A stretch of 64,000 nucleotides of DNA, from NCBI RefSeq assembly GCF_024399335.1, contig NZ_CP075339.1:3224001-3288000 (forward strand), given 5' to 3'. The notes under the pieces are model-generated. The model saw only the letters and a program-made list of their open reading frames with translations, ran no database searches and was not told the DNA's origin. Shown in pieces: positions 1 through 9,311 of the stretch (its first letter is position 1; every line of letters begins with the position of its first letter). This stretch comes from Leucobacter aridicollis (lineage in GTDB: Bacteria; Actinomycetota; Actinomycetes; Actinomycetales; Microbacteriaceae). The position numbers were made by a program, and so were the translations under genes.

Positions 1-2
1 CT

Positions 3-989
3 CACCAGGACCTCGTCGCAGGATCCCTCTCAGTGCTGCGAGATCTGCTCGTTGGCGAGGAGCTTGACTCTCCGTCGGCGATGACCGAAAGGCTCCACCA
101 GGCAACGTTCTGGATGGGCCGCGGCGGCTCCATCACGCACACGATAAGCGGCATCAACATGGCGCTCTGGGACGTGTTCGGTCAACATGCCGGCCTCCCT
201 GTCAGCCGCCTGCTCGGCGGCGATCACCGGAGCAAGGTTCGCCCGTACGCCTCGTTGCTCATGGATGAACCGAGCGTCATGGTGCCACGACTCGAGGGAT
301 ACGCTTCAGAGGGGTTTCGCGCATTCAAGATCGGCTGGGGCAGCTTCGGCAGAGACAGCGCGGCGACAGACGAGCGCATCGTCGCCGCAGCCCGCGAAGC
401 AGTTGGCCCTGACGCCTTACTCGCCGTCGACGCGGGCGGCAGCGACGGATTCTGGCCCCACGGCTACAAGTGGGCACTCAACACTTCACACATGCTCCAC
501 GATTACGGCGTTGCCTGGTTCGAGGAGGCGCTCTCACCCGATGATCTCGCCGGTTTCACTGAGCTCACCAAACACTCAAGGGTGCCCATAAGCGGCGCGG
601 AGACGCTGACGCGCCGCCAGAGCTTCACGCCATTCATTGACGCCCGCGCTTTCGACATCATCCAACCAGACGTCACCAAAGTGGGCGGCCTCGACGAGTC
701 CCTCGCGGTCGGCAGGCGAGCCGAGGAGGCGGGGATGCGCCTCATTCCACACGGTTGGAATACGGCGGTTGGCCTCGCTGCAGACCTGCACACTGCAGCC
801 GCGCTGCCGCGCACAGACCTCGTGGAGTACTGCACAGGCTCCGCATACATCGACGACATCGTCGAAGACGGCTGGCGCCTCGACGAGAATGGGCTCCTCG
901 ACATTCCTTCCGGTCCGGGACTCGGCATTTCGTGGGATCGCGACGAGATCAAGAAGTACACGGGTGGCGCTTCACTGTTTCTCGAGTAG
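3..989 (+). CDS. Enolase-superfamily (mandelate racemase/muconate lactonizing-like) enzyme, 5' end missing
   Basis: The reading frame is already open at base 3, so the N-terminal capping domain is partly outside the window; the GTG at 33 is probably internal. The barrel domain shows the expected order of functional residues: a lysine motif (FKIGWG), metal-binding acids in LLAVDAGG, WFEEAL and ISGAETL, then QPDVTKVGG and a histidine in IPHGWN. The Lys/His-Asp arrangement fits the mandelate-racemase branch (sugar-acid dehydratase or racemase), which abstracts a proton alpha to a carboxylate. The substrate cannot be read from sequence. It converges on the esterase gene, with 45 bp between the two stops. 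Confidence 0.85.
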   Translation, partial: HQDLVAGSLSVLRDLLVGEELDSPSAMTERLHQATFWMGRGGSITHTISGINMALWDVFGQHAGLPVSRLLGGDHRSKVRPYASLLMDEPSVMVPRLEGYASEGFRAFKIGWGSFGRDSAATDERIVAAAREAVGPDALLAVDAGGSDGFWPHGYKWALNTSHMLHDYGVAWFEEALSPDDLAGFTELTKHSRVPISGAETLTRRQSFTPFIDARAFDIIQPDVTKVGGLDESLAVGRRAEEAGMRLIPHGWNTAVGLAADLHTAAALPRTDLVEYCTGSAYIDDIVEDGWRLDENGLLDIPSGPGLGISWDRDEIKKYTGGASLFLE

Positions 990-1034
990 CGAGATGTGAG
1001 CACGGGACACACTCGGCGCGCAAAGCGCCAAGGC

Positions 1035-1994
1035 TCAGGCCTCGGCGCGCAGTGACGCAACAAGCGCGCCGAGTGCGTCTGAGATCTCGTCGATCGTGGT
1101 GTCGACCTCTGGCACGACACTCATCATGTCGTAGCTACCGTGTACGAGCCCGGCGAACTCCAGGTAGTCGACCTCGACCCCGGCTGCGGCGAGTCGCGCC
1201 GCATACGCACGGTTCTCGTCGCGAAGAGGGTCGTACTCTGCGGCGGCAATGATTGCAGGCGCCGCAGTTGCAAGGCGACTTGAAGCGATGGGGCTGATCA
1301 GCGGGTTATCCGGGGAAGTACCGTCTGGGAGATACTGCTCGATTGCCCAGACGATGTCAGCCCACTCAACAAAACACCCGACACCGTTCTCAACGCGAGA
1401 CGGATAGCGCCCCGGCGAGACGTCGAGGTCGACAACTGGGTACAGCAACACCTGCCCCTCGGCACTCTCACGCTCCGTCACGGCGAGAATCGCGGCGAGG
1501 TTTCCTCCAGCACTGTCTCCGCCGACGATCACCGGGCCCTCGCCGCCGAGCTCAGCGCGGTGTTCGCACGCCCAGTGGAGGGCAGCTGTCGCGTCATTCA
1601 GGGCTGCGGGCCACGGATGTTCCGGGGCGAGGGCGTAGTCAACGACAAGCACCGCAACGCGTGCCCTCGCGCACAGCGCTCGGACGAGAGCGTCAGCGGT
1701 TGCAATGCTGCCTGTCACCCACCCACCACCGTGGTACCAGACGAGCGTCGCCTGGCTCACGGCGTTCACTGGCCGGTACAGGCGAGCAGGGATCAGGCCG
1801 AACGGGCCAGGAATCTGAGCTGGGGTCGGAGCTGCAACAGCATCACGCGACGCCATGGGCGCAAAGGCTTCAATGTCGGCCTCGTGAAACCGTCTCGCGT
1901 CTTCGATCGCAACCGGCGCAGCGCCCGGTCGCGCGTAGTCGACATCAGCCTCCTTCAGCTCAATCAGTCTGACAATGGCTGACACAATCGGCAT
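1035..1994 (-). CDS. Alpha/beta hydrolase of the hormone-sensitive-lipase (HSL) esterase family
   Basis: This 319-residue protein is a typical length for the family. It shows the HSL oxyanion motif HGGGW near residue 88, the nucleophile elbow GGDSAGGN near residue 158, the acid in AEYDPLRDEN and the catalytic histidine in GLVHGS near the C-terminus. It should hydrolyse a short-chain ester or lactone in the cytoplasm; the substrate is unknown. An AAGGGA ribosome site lies upstream of the ATG at 1994. It begins 44 bp after the end of the FAD/Fe-S oxidoreductase gene on the same strand, so the two probably form one transcript under the divergent GntR regulator. Confidence 0.85.
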   Translation of the reverse strand: MPIVSAIVRLIELKEADVDYARPGAAPVAIEDARRFHEADIEAFAPMASRDAVAAPTPAQIPGPFGLIPARLYRPVNAVSQATLVWYHGGGWVTGSIATADALVRALCARARVAVLVVDYALAPEHPWPAALNDATAALHWACEHRAELGGEGPVIVGGDSAGGNLAAILAVTERESAEGQVLLYPVVDLDVSPGRYPSRVENGVGCFVEWADIVWAIEQYLPDGTSPDNPLISPIASSRLATAAPAIIAAAEYDPLRDENRAYAARLAAAGVEVDYLEFAGLVHGSYDMMSVVPEVDTTIDEISDALGALVASLRAEA

Positions 1995-2038
1995 CCAGCT
2001 TTCCCTTCTTCGTCTGCGGTCACCACGGCGGGCGGCCG

Positions 2039-4885
2039 CTAGCGCGTTGCCTCTTCGAGTAGCTCAATCACGTGCCTGTACCGTTTGCCGGTTGCCCGAG
2101 ACATGCCGATCTCGCAGGTGCGGTTCGCAGACACGTAGGCATCAAACTCGCCGAGTTGCGTGTGCACCTCACGGAGTTCTTCGGCTTCACGCATAGTGGC
2201 GCTCTCAGTGAGCTCTGGATGCAGCATGCCGCGGTCGCCGGCGAACGCACAGCACCCCCACTCATCGGGGACAAAGACCTCGTCAGCTGCAAACTCCGCA
2301 ATCGCAGTGAGTGATGACGTTGCGCCAAGTGCTGTCGTCGAACACGTCGGATGCACCGCGATGCGAGCGAAGCTCAGTGTCCGGGTCAGCTTCGGGAGCG
2401 CCTCACGGGCGACGAACGTCGTTGCGTCTTCGACGCGCAGCCGCCGAAACTCCGGGTGATCCTCGAGCGCCGCACGCAACATGACTTCCACGCCCTCGGT
2501 GCACGAGGCCGCATCGCAGATGACGGGCAGCTCCCCCTCGCGACTCGCCTGCCAGAGGGCTGAGAGCGTGCGCTCCGACATCAGGCCATAGCCCTCCACT
2601 TGCCCTTTCGACTTCCACGGGGTGCCACAGCACAGGCCGCTGTCTGCCAAAGGCACCGCGTATGGGATCCCCGCCCGGTCGAGCACTGAACGAAGCGCGC
2701 TCCTGGACCCCGGATGGTCTGCGGCGGGCCCGAACATCTCACCGATACAGGCCGCGAAGAACACGACCTCGGCAGGAGCGTCGGTGCTCCCCAGCCCGAG
2801 ATCCTTCTTGGCCGAGCTTCCGCCTCTCGGGAGGCCCGCATCGTAGAGTGGCACTCGGTCGCTGCCAAGCAGCGCACGCCCGACTTGCGTCACCCCGCGA
2901 ACAATCGGCGCAGGCGTGGCTTTCGCCACAGTGAGCGCCGCGCCGCCAATCGAGGTGACTACGCCCCAGTGTTTTGCAGCAGCGCCCCACGCTGCGGATT
3001 CGACTCTGCCGGCTGACTCTGATCGCAGTCGCCGAACGAGATCTCCCGTATTGATGCCGACTGGGCAGGCGACACCGCACATGCCGTCAACCGCGCAGGT
3101 CTGCACGCCGTCGTACTCGTACGAGTCCTTCAGCTCTGCGGCGAGCGCCGCGTCACCGCGCTCCTCAGCGGCCGCGATATCGCGCCGCAGAACGATCCGC
3201 TGGCGCGGCGTCAGCGTGAGATCCTTACTCGGGCATGTTGGTTCGCAGTATCCGCATTCAACACAGCGATCGACCTCCGGTTCAACCTTGGGCGACAGCT
3301 TGAGGTGCTGCAGGTACGAGTCAGCTTCTTCTGAGAGCACGACACCCGGGTTCAGTAACCCGCTCGGGTCAATGAGTCGCTTGATCGCCCACATGAGATC
3401 TGTGAGCTCGTCGCCGTATTGCCTCCGAACGAAGGGTGCCATCACCCTGCCAGTCCCATGCTCTGCTTTGAGGGAGCCCCCCTGCGAGAGAATCAGCTCG
3501 ACCATGTCTTCGACGAACCCTTTGTGGCGGGCAACCCCGCCTTCGGTATCGAAACGTTCGGTCAGCATGAAGTGGATGTTGCCGTCCTTCGCGTGTCCGA
3601 AAATGACGGCATCGTCGTAACCGTGCGTAGCGAACAACTCGGCGAGCCCTTCGCACGTCGCGAACAGGCGATCGACAGGCACGACAACATCCTCGAGGAG
3701 CGCCGTCGTCCCTGAGGGCCTGGCCCCCGCAACAGCCGTATAGAGCCCCTTCCGCACATGCCAGAGTGACGCACGCTCTCCTGGGTCTTCCGTGAGCGTG
3801 GCGGGCGTGAGCAACTCGAGATCCTGAAGCGCACGAACCGCTCGCTCGCTGCGGCGGCGCAACTCGTCAGCGTCACCGGCGTGAATCTCCACGAGGTATG
3901 CCGCCTGCTGCTCGACACAAATGTCAGTGATGGTTGTCGGCACATCCGGCAGTCCCTGCGCCACACGAAGCGATGTAGAGTCAAGAAGCTCGATCGTCGC
4001 GAACCCAACTTCAACGAGGCGCGGCAGCGCGGCTGTAGCCACTGCGAGCGAGGGGAAGACGAGCAGTCCTGTTGCGACAGCGGGCAGGATCGGAACCGTC
4101 GCAAACCGCGCTTCCGCGACGAACGCGAGGGTCCCTTCGCTTCCGATTACGAGGTGCTCAAGGATACGCACCGGGTCATCGAAATCGAGCAGCGCGTTGA
4201 TGCCATATCCCATCGTGTTCTTCATCGCAAAGAATGCCTGAACTCTGGCGGTGAGCTCGGGTTTCGCGCGCAACTCATCACGAAGCTCGGCGAGCCCTGT
4301 AAAGATCTCAGGCTCCTGCTCACGCAAGTGCTCTGACGCGTGCGGGTCGCCGGTGTCGAGAATCGTGCCACTCGGCAGCACAAGCAGGAGCGACTCGACG
4401 GTCTGATAGCTATTGGCTTCGATGCCGCACGCCATTCCGCTGGAGTTGTTCGCGATGACCCCGCCAATCGTGCAGGCAATCTCGCTCGCCGGGTCTGGCC
4501 CGAGCTTGCGGCCATGCCGAAGGAGCCTGGTGTTCACCTGGCGAACGGTCGCGCCAGGTTCGGCGGCAACTCGCACTCCGCCGTCAGCGACTCGGATGCC
4601 CCTGAAATTGCGCCTTGTATCGACGAGAATCTCACCGCTCACCCCCTGCCCAGACAGGCTCGTGCCCCCGGAGCGGAACGTCACGCTCACCCCGGCTTCA
4701 CTCGCCGCCTGAAATATCTCCGCAACCCCATCGGCGTCGTGTGGAACGAGCACTTCGTGTGGGACCAGCAGATAATGCGAGGCGTCGTGCGCGTACGAAA
4801 AACGATCGATTGACCGAGTCAACTTCTCGGTTGCCCCACTCGTCAAGCGGCGCAACGGGGAATCGATTCGTACCGTTGAAGTCAT
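2039..4885 (-). CDS. FAD-binding and 4Fe-4S D-lactate dehydrogenase-like oxidoreductase
   Basis: The 948-residue protein fuses an N-terminal FAD-binding type 4 domain (RSGGTSLSGQG, then a TIGGVIANNSSG segment), an FAD-oxidase C-terminal domain, and a two-cluster ferredoxin segment (CVECGYCEPTCP and CAVDGMCGVACPVG). A CCG/heterodisulfide-reductase-like tail follows (HPTCSTTALG, EWGCCAFAGDRG). This is the architecture of membrane-associated D-lactate or D-2-hydroxyacid dehydrogenases that pass electrons to quinones. An upstream in-frame ATG at 4972 exists, but the ATG at 4885 has a GAAGGGG ribosome site eight bases upstream and gives the normal N-terminus, so I use it. The promoter region is shared with the divergent GntR gene and holds its probable operator. 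Confidence 0.88.
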   Translation of the reverse strand: MTSTVRIDSPLRRLTSGATEKLTRSIDRFSYAHDASHYLLVPHEVLVPHDADGVAEIFQAASEAGVSVTFRSGGTSLSGQGVSGEILVDTRRNFRGIRVADGGVRVAAEPGATVRQVNTRLLRHGRKLGPDPASEIACTIGGVIANNSSGMACGIEANSYQTVESLLLVLPSGTILDTGDPHASEHLREQEPEIFTGLAELRDELRAKPELTARVQAFFAMKNTMGYGINALLDFDDPVRILEHLVIGSEGTLAFVAEARFATVPILPAVATGLLVFPSLAVATAALPRLVEVGFATIELLDSTSLRVAQGLPDVPTTITDICVEQQAAYLVEIHAGDADELRRRSERAVRALQDLELLTPATLTEDPGERASLWHVRKGLYTAVAGARPSGTTALLEDVVVPVDRLFATCEGLAELFATHGYDDAVIFGHAKDGNIHFMLTERFDTEGGVARHKGFVEDMVELILSQGGSLKAEHGTGRVMAPFVRRQYGDELTDLMWAIKRLIDPSGLLNPGVVLSEEADSYLQHLKLSPKVEPEVDRCVECGYCEPTCPSKDLTLTPRQRIVLRRDIAAAEERGDAALAAELKDSYEYDGVQTCAVDGMCGVACPVGINTGDLVRRLRSESAGRVESAAWGAAAKHWGVVTSIGGAALTVAKATPAPIVRGVTQVGRALLGSDRVPLYDAGLPRGGSSAKKDLGLGSTDAPAEVVFFAACIGEMFGPAADHPGSRSALRSVLDRAGIPYAVPLADSGLCCGTPWKSKGQVEGYGLMSERTLSALWQASREGELPVICDAASCTEGVEVMLRAALEDHPEFRRLRVEDATTFVAREALPKLTRTLSFARIAVHPTCSTTALGATSSLTAIAEFAADEVFVPDEWGCCAFAGDRGMLHPELTESATMREAEELREVHTQLGEFDAYVSANRTCEIGMSRATGKRYRHVIELLEEATR

Positions 4886-4975
4886 GTGGTGAACCCCTTC
4901 GTTCCAGACGCGTCGTCGCCGTGCGAGGCAAAGCGCATCCGTGGCTCGAACCCGAACCAACCCCCGCCTCAAGGA

Positions 4976-4986
4976 TTGTCTGACAA
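4976..4986. promoter_or_regulatory. FadR-subfamily GntR operator, TTGTCTGACAA
   Basis: A perfect 11-bp palindrome TTGTC-T-GACAA lies in the 135-bp divergent gap between the oxidoreductase start (4885) and the GntR start (5021). It fits the half-site pattern TNGTNNNACNA known for FadR/LldR-type GntR regulators. The adjacent regulator belongs to that subfamily, so this is the likely site for autoregulation and control of the oxidoreductase-esterase transcript. Confidence 0.65.
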
Positions 4987-5020
4987 CTATACCTGGATGA
5001 CGATGCGATACGCTACTGAC

Positions 5021-5704
5021 ATGACCGCCCCACCACCACAGCTCCCCGGGTTCGGCAGCGCGCTTCAGATCCGCGGCGTGGTCGATGCAGTCGCGGCTCA
5101 GTTAAGAGAAGCGATCTTTGCGGGCACACTCCCGCCGGGTGCCGCTGTCACTGAGGCGCTCGTCGCTTCGGAATTTGGCATCGCAAGGCCAAGCGCGAAG
5201 GCCGCAATCGAGAAGGTCACTGCCGAGGGCCTCCTCCAACGGACTGCGAACAGAAGCGCCCGCGTGCTGACAATCGACACCGAAGACGTGCACGACATCT
5301 ACCAGACCAGGAGAAGACTCGAATCGGCGGCGCTGCGGGACCTCGCCTCGACACTTCACGCGCCAGAGCGAGCGAGAATCGCGAACGAACACATCCGGGC
5401 GCTACGGGCCGAACACCCAAGTGAAATCATCGACCACGATCTCGAGTTCCATCTCGCGATCATCGACGCCCTCGATAGCGCTCGCATGAGCGCATCGTAC
5501 CGACGCATCCTGTCAGAGGTTCGACTCTGCATGGCGCAGGTCCAGGGCAGGCAGCTGCTGCACCCCGACCTGATCGGGGATGAGCACTCCCGAATCCTCG
5601 CCGCGCTTCAGCTCGGCGACGCAGAATCTGCCTGCGAGCACCTCACAACACACCTAGGGCGCGCGGAGTCGCTTCTTGTGGAGTCCCTCACCCACGAAGA
5701 GTGA
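5021..5704 (+). CDS. GntR-family transcriptional regulator, FadR (FCD) subfamily
   Basis: The 227-residue protein has an N-terminal winged helix-turn-helix (residues about 15-80: LREAIFAGTLPPG, then VASEFGIARPSAKAAIEKV) and a C-terminal FCD ligand domain. Metal-ligand-type residues are visible in DHDLEFH and in the later DEHSRIL and HLTTHL segments. The open frame extends back to 4886, but the ATG at 5021 starts just before the conserved HTH domain and leaves room for the operator at 4976-4986. The divergent oxidoreductase suggests that it senses a 2-hydroxyacid such as lactate; this is inference. Confidence 0.88.
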   Translation: MTAPPPQLPGFGSALQIRGVVDAVAAQLREAIFAGTLPPGAAVTEALVASEFGIARPSAKAAIEKVTAEGLLQRTANRSARVLTIDTEDVHDIYQTRRRLESAALRDLASTLHAPERARIANEHIRALRAEHPSEIIDHDLEFHLAIIDALDSARMSASYRRILSEVRLCMAQVQGRQLLHPDLIGDEHSRILAALQLGDAESACEHLTTHLGRAESLLVESLTHEE

Positions 5705-5777
5705 CGAGTAGCCCACCACCGCGGGCCTCTCATACGCACCCTCAAGCGATGCCTGGATCCAGGGCTCGAACGCCAGC

Positions 5778-6554
5778 TCAGTTGAGCGGACGCACCGAGG
5801 CCGGAATTGCTCCGTCAGCGTAGAGATCGATCGCGAGATCCTGATACGCCGTGAGCGCAACCCGCTGGGTCATCGGCCCGTAGGAGATGCGGGCGACCCC
5901 GAGCTCCTCGTACTCGCCCGCAGTGAGCGCGCCCGGCAGCCCAATGACGCTGATCTTCCGCTCTCCGATGCCATCAACGAGCTTGCGAGTTGTGTCGGCG
6001 TCGAGCACGCCGGGGACGAACACGACGTCTGCGCCGGCAGCGAGGTACGCGCGGCCGCGCTCGATTGCGTCGGCGATGGATTCCTCGAGCGGGCGTCCGC
6101 CCGCGCGCACGAACGCGTCGGTGCGCGCATTGAGAGCAAACGGCACGCCTTCGACTGCCCCAGCCGCGACGACCGCCTCGATCTCCGAGACAAACTCCGA
6201 CAGCGGCCGCAGTCGATCCTCGATATTTGCGCCGACAGCACCAACGCCAATGGCGCGGCGTGCGACCTCACCCGCGTCGCCGTAGCCCGCATCAAGGTCT
6301 GCACTCACGGGCAGGTCACCGGCAGCCTCAACGATGCGCCCAACCATGTCAAGGGTGAGTTCGAGGGGAATCTCCCCGTCGGCGTAGCCGAACGTGGCCG
6401 CAATCGAGTGCCCGGCGGTCGCGATCGCACGCGTCTCGGGCAGAGCCGCGACGGCCTTCGCCGAGATCGCGTCCCAGACATTGACGACGCGAAGAATCTC
6501 GGGTGCTGCGTGCAGTTCAGAGAGGCGCTGAGCCTTGGATGCCTGGGTAGTCAT
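5778..6554 (-). CDS. Isocitrate lyase/PEP mutase superfamily protein
   Basis: The 258-residue protein shows the family's metal-site segment DLDAGYGD near residue 85 and NIEDR near residue 112, with an early NVWDAISA segment in place of the lyase N-terminus. Members make or break C-C or C-P bonds next to a carboxylate (2-methylisocitrate lyase, PEP mutase, oxaloacetate hydrolase). I do not see the longer KKCGH-type loop of true isocitrate lyases, so the reaction stays open. It converges on the GntR gene and appears to be the last chromosomal gene before the conjugative element. Confidence 0.8.
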   Translation of the reverse strand: MTTQASKAQRLSELHAAPEILRVVNVWDAISAKAVAALPETRAIATAGHSIAATFGYADGEIPLELTLDMVGRIVEAAGDLPVSADLDAGYGDAGEVARRAIGVGAVGANIEDRLRPLSEFVSEIEAVVAAGAVEGVPFALNARTDAFVRAGGRPLEESIADAIERGRAYLAAGADVVFVPGVLDADTTRKLVDGIGERKISVIGLPGALTAGEYEELGVARISYGPMTQRVALTAYQDLAIDLYADGAIPASVRPLN

Positions 6555-6838
6555 GTGGCCACGCTACCAATCGACGCGGTGCGGCGAAACCCCCCGCGCT
6601 GGGGGCTTGCTGGCAATGCAGTGAGCCCCACTCACGATAGATCGCGAGCGGGGCTCAAATCCCAAAGCCGACGTCCGGGTTTTAGAAGTCCCAGTACTCG
6701 TCATGGGCCGCGTGATCACGCGGAACTTCGGAGGTTGCAGCGGGGCCGTGCCCTCTGCGTGCCACTCTGAAATAGGCTCTGTGTCCACCGGTGTCCAGCA
6801 GTTCGTGGCACGCCTCGATTCTACCTCGCACGGGCCAG
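6555..6838. other. Gene-poor junction between chromosomal genes and the conjugative element
   Basis: No convincing gene spans this 284-bp gap. It holds a short GC stem (CCCCC at 6591 and GGGGG at 6601) just upstream of the PEP-mutase-family gene, the long hairpin at 6623-6656, and a minus-strand frame tail ending at 6683 with residues HDEYWDF and a stop. The tail could be the 3' end of a lost gene. The functional character of the sequence changes across this gap, so the left boundary of the element may lie here, but I found no tRNA or attachment repeat. Confidence 0.4.
6623..6656 (-). terminator. Long perfect-ended hairpin, probable transcript end of the OLD gene region
   Basis: GAGCCCC at 6623-6629 pairs with GGGGCTC at 6650-6656, and the inner bases continue the stem with only G-T wobbles down to a tiny loop, giving about 15 pairs. 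It lies downstream of the minus-strand OLD gene and ahead of the next minus-strand gene. No T-run follows on either strand, so a terminator role is inferred from structure and position only. Confidence 0.4.
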
Positions 6839-9166
6839 TCAGGCCTCTAGCGCACCCTGGTATTCAAGTTTCTCAAGGTGTTTGAGGCTCCTCAGCTGTT
6901 CCAGGAAGGAGTTGTAGTCGTCCACATTCTTAAGTGGATCGCTCGTCAATTTGAAGTCACGCCGCAACCTAGTGGTCCTCGCATGGACTACGTCTCCAGC
7001 AAAGGTGTCGTCAACTGCGGCATCAATTCGTTTGAGCGTTGAAAGTGCACGATCCCGAGTACAGCCGCCAGCAAAATCGATCGAGAACGTCTCGATGATG
7101 CGTTGGAGCCGCTGGTCTCGACGCGCATCTGCTTCCCGCTCGCGAGCGAGGGCAAGTGTGTCCGCGAGCACCTGGATCAATGCCGCAAAGTTCTTCTGCA
7201 ACGCGGGTGCACCGTTTGGCATCGCCCCACCGGCACTATCAGCATCGGCGAGCAGGGCAAGCAACTCCTTCGCGAAGCCAGCTTTGGCAATCCCAGTGTC
7301 GAATACCGCCTGAAACGCATCGGCAAGTGCGTCCCAGTGGCTGCCGTCGTGTGTACTCAGGCGACCTCTCACTCCCTCTTCTGTCAGGGCCTTAGTTGAC
7401 TCTTCGTCAGCCCCAAGGAACGAGCGCGCGTATCGCCTGGCTGCAGCTACAGCAATGTTCGTGGGGATGATGTCTTCCGGCTCTCGCACCGTAACGCCAT
7501 CCGCAATAGTGAGGTCTGCATCGCGTGCCCAATCGGCAAGATTGATTACGAGGTCATCGGAAACCGTGGGCCTGCCATGTGCACCGCCTCGCTGAATCTG
7601 CCTCTGCATCGTCTCGCCAGACGTGTCGCCGTCAATGAGGACTGCGCACGCAGGCTTAATCTGGTCCCGACCACGCGCGAGATAGAGCATGTAGGGCACG
7701 TTCGATCCTCCGTGGACGATAGTGACCTGGTTTAGGTCGAGGCACTGACTCGGTGGCATTCCTCCACGAAGCAGACGCGCATTCATCCCTGCGAGCAACA
7801 CCTGATCTGAAATTCCTTCGACGAAGAGATTGTCACCACCTATGAAGGCAGTCTCGGCGACAAAGGCACCTAGTGACGTTCGCAACGGCTCATAGTGGTT
7901 ACGAGTTGCATCTTTCACGAGGCGAGTACCCTCATCACGGACACCCTTGTCCACAACACGGACGCGATGACCAGCGTTTCTGTTGATCAGGAACGGAGAG
8001 TGTGTGACATAGACCACTTGATCCTCGCGATCAGAGTCATCAGGACGTGCATGGTGTTCGAGAACTCTGAGCAGATCCTGCTGTCCCAGTGCCGAAAGGT
8101 ATGCATCGGGTTCGTCCATGAGAAGAACCTCAGGAACCCCGGCAGGCCTATCGTGTGCCAGTAGCTGGACATAGTAGCTAAGGAAGTATCGAAGTCCTCG
8201 GCTCCGCTCGGTAAATGAATAGTCTGTGCCTGTCCGATCGCGAATCGTGAATACGAGTTCGTGTTCGCGTGGGGAGACACGGAGCTGAAACTCCGGATCC
8301 TGGGTCCACCAACGTGAGATGTTCAAATGCCTGGCGATGGAGTTATTCATCTCCTGGATCAATCCGTTCACCAGCCCTTCGCGCTCCTCGGCGATAGCCT
8401 TCTGCAGTTCGACGAAGCTCGACCGTTCAATGCGAGCGACATGAACTAGCAGGTCTACGCCAAGCTTCTGGGCGGCAGCTTCATGCACTTCTACCTGACG
8501 CGGGATGAGACTTGCGGCCTGCGCCTGCACATCAGTCTCAGACGTCAGGGCAGAAAGAATCTGCATCAAGCGTGAACGCTCCTTGCGACTGCGCACATCC
8601 GCTTCATCCTGAGCGAGCGCTGCGATAGAGACTGAGTCGGGGAGCGCAATCTCAGTCTCTAGCTCATGCGGATGCGGAAGCATCGCTTGGATAATGTCCG
8701 ATTGTTCCGATGAAAGTGTGACGCGCTGATCCTCTCCATCGACCACAACATTTACGCCTGGCTCCTGGCGCAAGAGAAGCAAGTTTCCGCTTTTCTGAAG
8801 TGGAATCTCATGTTCCGCTAGAGTTGCGGACTCCTCATTCGTCGGAGTCACAGTGAGTCCAACCTCAGGAAAGAGGCGTGATCCGTTCTCGACGGAGAAG
8901 AGTGATGACGAGCGGCAGAAGTCCCTCTGAAGTAGTCCGTCTCCGGTGAGTGCGATCTTGACTGCGTCGAGTAAGTGCGTCTTGCCGGATTCGTTTGCAC
9001 CAACAACCGCAGTGACATCGGGTTCGATTGGTACCCGAACGTGAGGCATCCACCCGTCATTCTCCATCAGCTGCCAATCTTTGGCCGCGCCACCGGGCGT
9101 GGCCTTAAGTTCGTAGTCAAAGTTGAATGACTTGTAGAACCTAATCCACACCTCTCGAATCCTCAT
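6839..9166 (-). CDS. OLD-family ATPase/TOPRIM nuclease
   Basis: The 775-residue protein begins with an SMC/RecF-like ATPase: Walker A GANESGKT at residues 56-63, a signature-like RSRGLRYFL segment, and Walker B LLMDEPDAYL followed by VVYVTHSPFL. The C-terminal half holds a TOPRIM domain, with its glutamate in LFVEGISDQ and acidic pair in VLIDGDTSG. This order is that of OLD nucleases, many of which act in phage defence, alone or with a helicase partner. No UvrD-like partner (Gabija type) is adjacent. It lies next to the relaxase and the restriction cluster at the element's left side. Confidence 0.85.
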   Translation of the reverse strand: MRIREVWIRFYKSFNFDYELKATPGGAAKDWQLMENDGWMPHVRVPIEPDVTAVVGANESGKTHLLDAVKIALTGDGLLQRDFCRSSSLFSVENGSRLFPEVGLTVTPTNEESATLAEHEIPLQKSGNLLLLRQEPGVNVVVDGEDQRVTLSSEQSDIIQAMLPHPHELETEIALPDSVSIAALAQDEADVRSRKERSRLMQILSALTSETDVQAQAASLIPRQVEVHEAAAQKLGVDLLVHVARIERSSFVELQKAIAEEREGLVNGLIQEMNNSIARHLNISRWWTQDPEFQLRVSPREHELVFTIRDRTGTDYSFTERSRGLRYFLSYYVQLLAHDRPAGVPEVLLMDEPDAYLSALGQQDLLRVLEHHARPDDSDREDQVVYVTHSPFLINRNAGHRVRVVDKGVRDEGTRLVKDATRNHYEPLRTSLGAFVAETAFIGGDNLFVEGISDQVLLAGMNARLLRGGMPPSQCLDLNQVTIVHGGSNVPYMLYLARGRDQIKPACAVLIDGDTSGETMQRQIQRGGAHGRPTVSDDLVINLADWARDADLTIADGVTVREPEDIIPTNIAVAAARRYARSFLGADEESTKALTEEGVRGRLSTHDGSHWDALADAFQAVFDTGIAKAGFAKELLALLADADSAGGAMPNGAPALQKNFAALIQVLADTLALAREREADARRDQRLQRIIETFSIDFAGGCTRDRALSTLKRIDAAVDDTFAGDVVHARTTRLRRDFKLTSDPLKNVDDYNSFLEQLRSLKHLEKLEYQGALEA

Positions 9167-9311
9167 TTATGCGCCTCCGCTCGCTTCCTGCGCGACCCCG
9201 TCGGTGCGCTTACATTCCACGATAGGGCCGACCACCGACATTCGAACGAAGTATCGGATCTCTCACCTGATTCGGTTAACCGCGTAGGCCGATATCTGCC
9301 GAGGACAGGCA

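Noticed and set aside
6555..6838. tRNA gene or att site marking the left end of the element
   Set aside because: No cloverleaf arms or CCA-adjacent acceptor could be folded, and no matching direct repeat was seen in the window.
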